From: Pseudomonas sp.
GTDB taxonomy: Bacteria > Pseudomonadota > Gammaproteobacteria > Pseudomonadales > Pseudomonadaceae
Direction: 5' to 3'
Length of the DNA stretch: 7,068 nt
Assembly: GCF_030147005.1 (NCBI RefSeq)
Contig: NZ_JASLAW010000128.1
Coordinates: 1-7,068 of the forward strand
Numbering within the stretch: position 1 is the first letter of the stretch; the number at the start of each line of letters is the position of its first letter. A program made the position numbers and the translations under genes. This document shows positions 5,464-7,068 of the stretch, piece after piece. Below the pieces are notes generated by a model that was not told where the DNA came from, searched no databases, and saw only the letters and a list, made by a program, of their open reading frames with translations.

Positions 5464-6840
5464 TTACAGTTTCTTGGCTTTCTCGATCGCTTCTTCGATG
5501 CCGCCGACCATGTAGAACGCCTGTTCTGGCAGGTGGTCGTAGTCACCGTTGAGGATGCCTTTGAAGCCAGCAATGGTGTCTTTCAGGGAAACGTATTTAC
5601 CCGAGGCACCGGTGAAGACTTCAGCCACGAAGAACGGCTGCGACAAGAAACGCTGGATCTTACGAGCACGGTTTACCAACTGCTTGTCGGTTTCCGACAG
5701 CTCGTCCATACCCAGGATCGCAATGATGTCCTTCAGTTCTTTGTAACGCTGCAGCACGTACTGAACGCCGCGAGCGGTGTCGTAGTGCTCCTGGCCGATC
5801 ACGTTCGGGTCCAGCTGGCGCGAAGTCGAGTCGAGTGGATCGACCGCTGGGTAGATACCCAGGGAAGCGATGTCACGGGACAGAACGACGGTGGCGTCCA
5901 AGTGGGCGAAGGTGGTCGCTGGCGACGGGTCGGTCAAGTCATCCGCAGGTACGTATACCGCTTGGATCGAAGTGATCGAACCTTCCTTGGTCGAAGTGAT
6001 ACGTTCTTGCAGAACGCCCATCTCTTCAGCCAGGGTCGGCTGGTAACCTACTGCCGAAGGCATACGGCCCAGCAGTGCGGATACTTCAGTACCGGCCAGG
6101 GTGTAACGGTAGATGTTGTCGACGAACAGCAGAACGTCGTTACCTTCGTCACGGAACTTCTCGGCCATGGTCAGGCCAGTCAGTGCTACGCGCAGACGGT
6201 TTCCCGGCGGCTCGTTCATCTGACCGTAAACCAGTGCCACTTTGTCCAGAACGTTGGAGTCCTTCATCTCGTGGTAGAAGTCGTTACCCTCACGAGTACG
6301 CTCACCCACACCGGCGAACACGGAATAACCGCTGTGCTCGATGGCGATGTTACGGATCAGTTCCATCATGTTTACGGTCTTGCCTACACCGGCACCACCG
6401 AACAGACCGACTTTACCGCCTTTGGCGAACGGGCAAACCAGGTCGATAACCTTGATGCCGGTTTCCAGCAGGTCGTTGCCGCCCGCTTGCTCGGCAAACG
6501 AAGGTGCTGGACGGTGAATGCCCCAGCGCTCTTCGGTGTCGATCGGGCCAGCTTCGTCGATCGGGTTGCCCAGTACGTCCATGATCCGGCCCAGGGTCGC
6601 TTTACCGACCGGTACGGAGATGGCTGAGCCAGAGTCGATAACGTCCAGACCGCGCTTCAAGCCTTCGGTGGAACCCATCGCAATGGTACGAACTACGCCG
6701 TCGCCCAGCTGCTGCTGAACTTCCAGAGTAGTGTCCGCGCCTTGTACTTTCAGCGCGTTGTAGATGCTCGGTACGCTGTCGCGTGGGAATTCCACGTCGA
6801 TAACGGCGCCGATGATTTGAACGATACGTCCGCTACTCAT
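5464..6840 (-). CDS. atpD: ATP synthase F1 beta subunit (AtpD)
   Basis: Beta carries the catalytic nucleotide sites of F1, three copies alternating with alpha around gamma on the cytoplasmic side of the membrane. The 458 aa are typical. The N-terminal beta-barrel (about 1-80) is followed by the nucleotide-binding domain. This has the P-loop GGAGVGKT (148-155, Lys154 and Thr155), GERTREG (179-185) with the catalytic Glu180 and Arg181, and the Walker B strand VLLFVDNIYRYT ending at Asp241. The segment SRDIASLGIYPAVDPLDSTSR (about 321-341) is family-typical. The C-terminal helical domain contains the DELSEED loop, here DELSETD (379-385). The ATG at 6840 has AGAGGA 7 nt upstream. It starts 27 nt after atpG and is followed by the tetraloop hairpin and atpC. 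Confidence 0.98.
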   Translation of the reverse strand: MSSGRIVQIIGAVIDVEFPRDSVPSIYNALKVQGADTTLEVQQQLGDGVVRTIAMGSTEGLKRGLDVIDSGSAISVPVGKATLGRIMDVLGNPIDEAGPIDTEERWGIHRPAPSFAEQAGGNDLLETGIKVIDLVCPFAKGGKVGLFGGAGVGKTVNMMELIRNIAIEHSGYSVFAGVGERTREGNDFYHEMKDSNVLDKVALVYGQMNEPPGNRLRVALTGLTMAEKFRDEGNDVLLFVDNIYRYTLAGTEVSALLGRMPSAVGYQPTLAEEMGVLQERITSTKEGSITSIQAVYVPADDLTDPSPATTFAHLDATVVLSRDIASLGIYPAVDPLDSTSRQLDPNVIGQEHYDTARGVQYVLQRYKELKDIIAILGMDELSETDKQLVNRARKIQRFLSQPFFVAEVFTGASGKYVSLKDTIAGFKGILNGDYDHLPEQAFYMVGGIEEAIEKAKKL

Positions 6841-6847
6841 AGCTGGA

Positions 6848-6853
6848 TCCTCT
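6848..6853 (-). promoter_or_regulatory. atpD ribosome binding site
   Basis: The minus strand reads AGAGGA followed by a 7-nt spacer and ATG. This is a good Shine-Dalgarno in the 27-nt atpG-atpD gap, consistent with efficient initiation of the abundant beta subunit. Confidence 0.75.
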
Positions 6854-6867
6854 GAATATTTGAACCG

Positions 6868-7068
6868 TTAAACCGCGGCAGCGCCGCCGACGATTTCCGA
6901 GATCTCTTGGGTGATCGCAGCCTGACGCGCCTTGTTGTAGATCAGCTGCAAATCGCTGATCAGATCACCGGCGTTATCGGTAGCGTTTTTCATCGCGATC
7001 ATCCGCGCCGCTTGTTCAGCTGCGTTGTTCTCGACCACCGCCTGGTACACCTGCGACTCCACGTAGCG
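6868..7068 (-). CDS. atpG: ATP synthase F1 gamma subunit (AtpG), C-terminal part
   Basis: The frame is open to the right edge, so only the last 66 residues are present; the family length is about 287. The visible part begins RYVESQVYQ and contains ENNAAEQAARMIAMKNATDN, LQLIYNKARQAAITQE and the end SEIVGGAAAV. These match the C-terminal helix of gamma, which forms the rotating shaft inside the alpha-beta ring. The stop codon TAA is at 6868-6870. The GTG at 7062 is an internal valine codon, not a start. The gene is upstream of atpD in the same operon, as in other Proteobacteria. The remainder lies outside the window. Confidence 0.97.
   Translation of the reverse strand, partial: RYVESQVYQAVVENNAAEQAARMIAMKNATDNAGDLISDLQLIYNKARQAAITQEISEIVGGAAAV

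Noticed and set aside
5437..6627. Long plus-strand open frame (396 codons) opposite atpD
   Set aside because: It is antisense to a highly conserved gene, has a composition typical of reverse-frame translation (rich in Q, V, H, R), and shows no recognisable domain or ribosome binding site.

Overview
The window is a stretch of Pseudomonas chromosome, most likely from the P. fluorescens group. The evidence is the order atpG-atpD-atpC-glmU-glmR-glmS, the close protein match to known gammaproteobacterial ATP synthase and GlmU/GlmS sequences, the GC-rich codon use, and REP/REPIN palindromes with a GGGCTTGC-type core that are typical of this group. Every supported gene lies on the minus strand, so transcription runs from the right edge to the left. 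The species assignment is from recognition, not from a search.

Right part (about 4930-7068): the end of the F1Fo ATP synthase operon. It holds the C-terminal 66 codons of atpG (gamma), complete atpD (beta, 458 aa) and complete atpC (epsilon, 138 aa). A strong bidirectional-looking intrinsic terminator closes the operon. A stable GC-rich hairpin with a GAAA tetraloop sits between atpD and atpC.

Middle part (3285-4879): glmU, the bifunctional enzyme that makes UDP-GlcNAc, followed by a 227-nt gap. The gap holds a diverged REPIN and a plausible sigma-70 promoter with repeated TTTCG-type elements. That promoter drives the next unit.

Left-middle part (674-3284): glmR, a DeoR-family regulator, and glmS, glucosamine-6-phosphate synthase. 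They are 10 nt apart, and the glmS Shine-Dalgarno sequence overlaps the glmR stop codon. GlmS makes glucosamine-6-P and GlmU makes UDP-GlcNAc, so these two genes frame the route to peptidoglycan and LPS precursors. GlmR probably senses a sugar phosphate and probably controls its own promoter, and through it glmS. The 3' end of glmS is the expected Tn7 target (attTn7), and it is unoccupied.

Left end (1-660): the glmS terminator, a small uncharacterised gene (119 aa) with a strong ribosome binding site but almost no room for its own promoter, and two REPIN-type palindromes, one perfect and one decayed.

This is mostly conserved housekeeping DNA. I see no undescribed multi-gene system. The points most worth a second look are the operator-like repeats around the glmR start, the atpD-atpC hairpin, a 7-nt terminator arm repeated in the glmU leader, and the small gene behind the glmS terminator.
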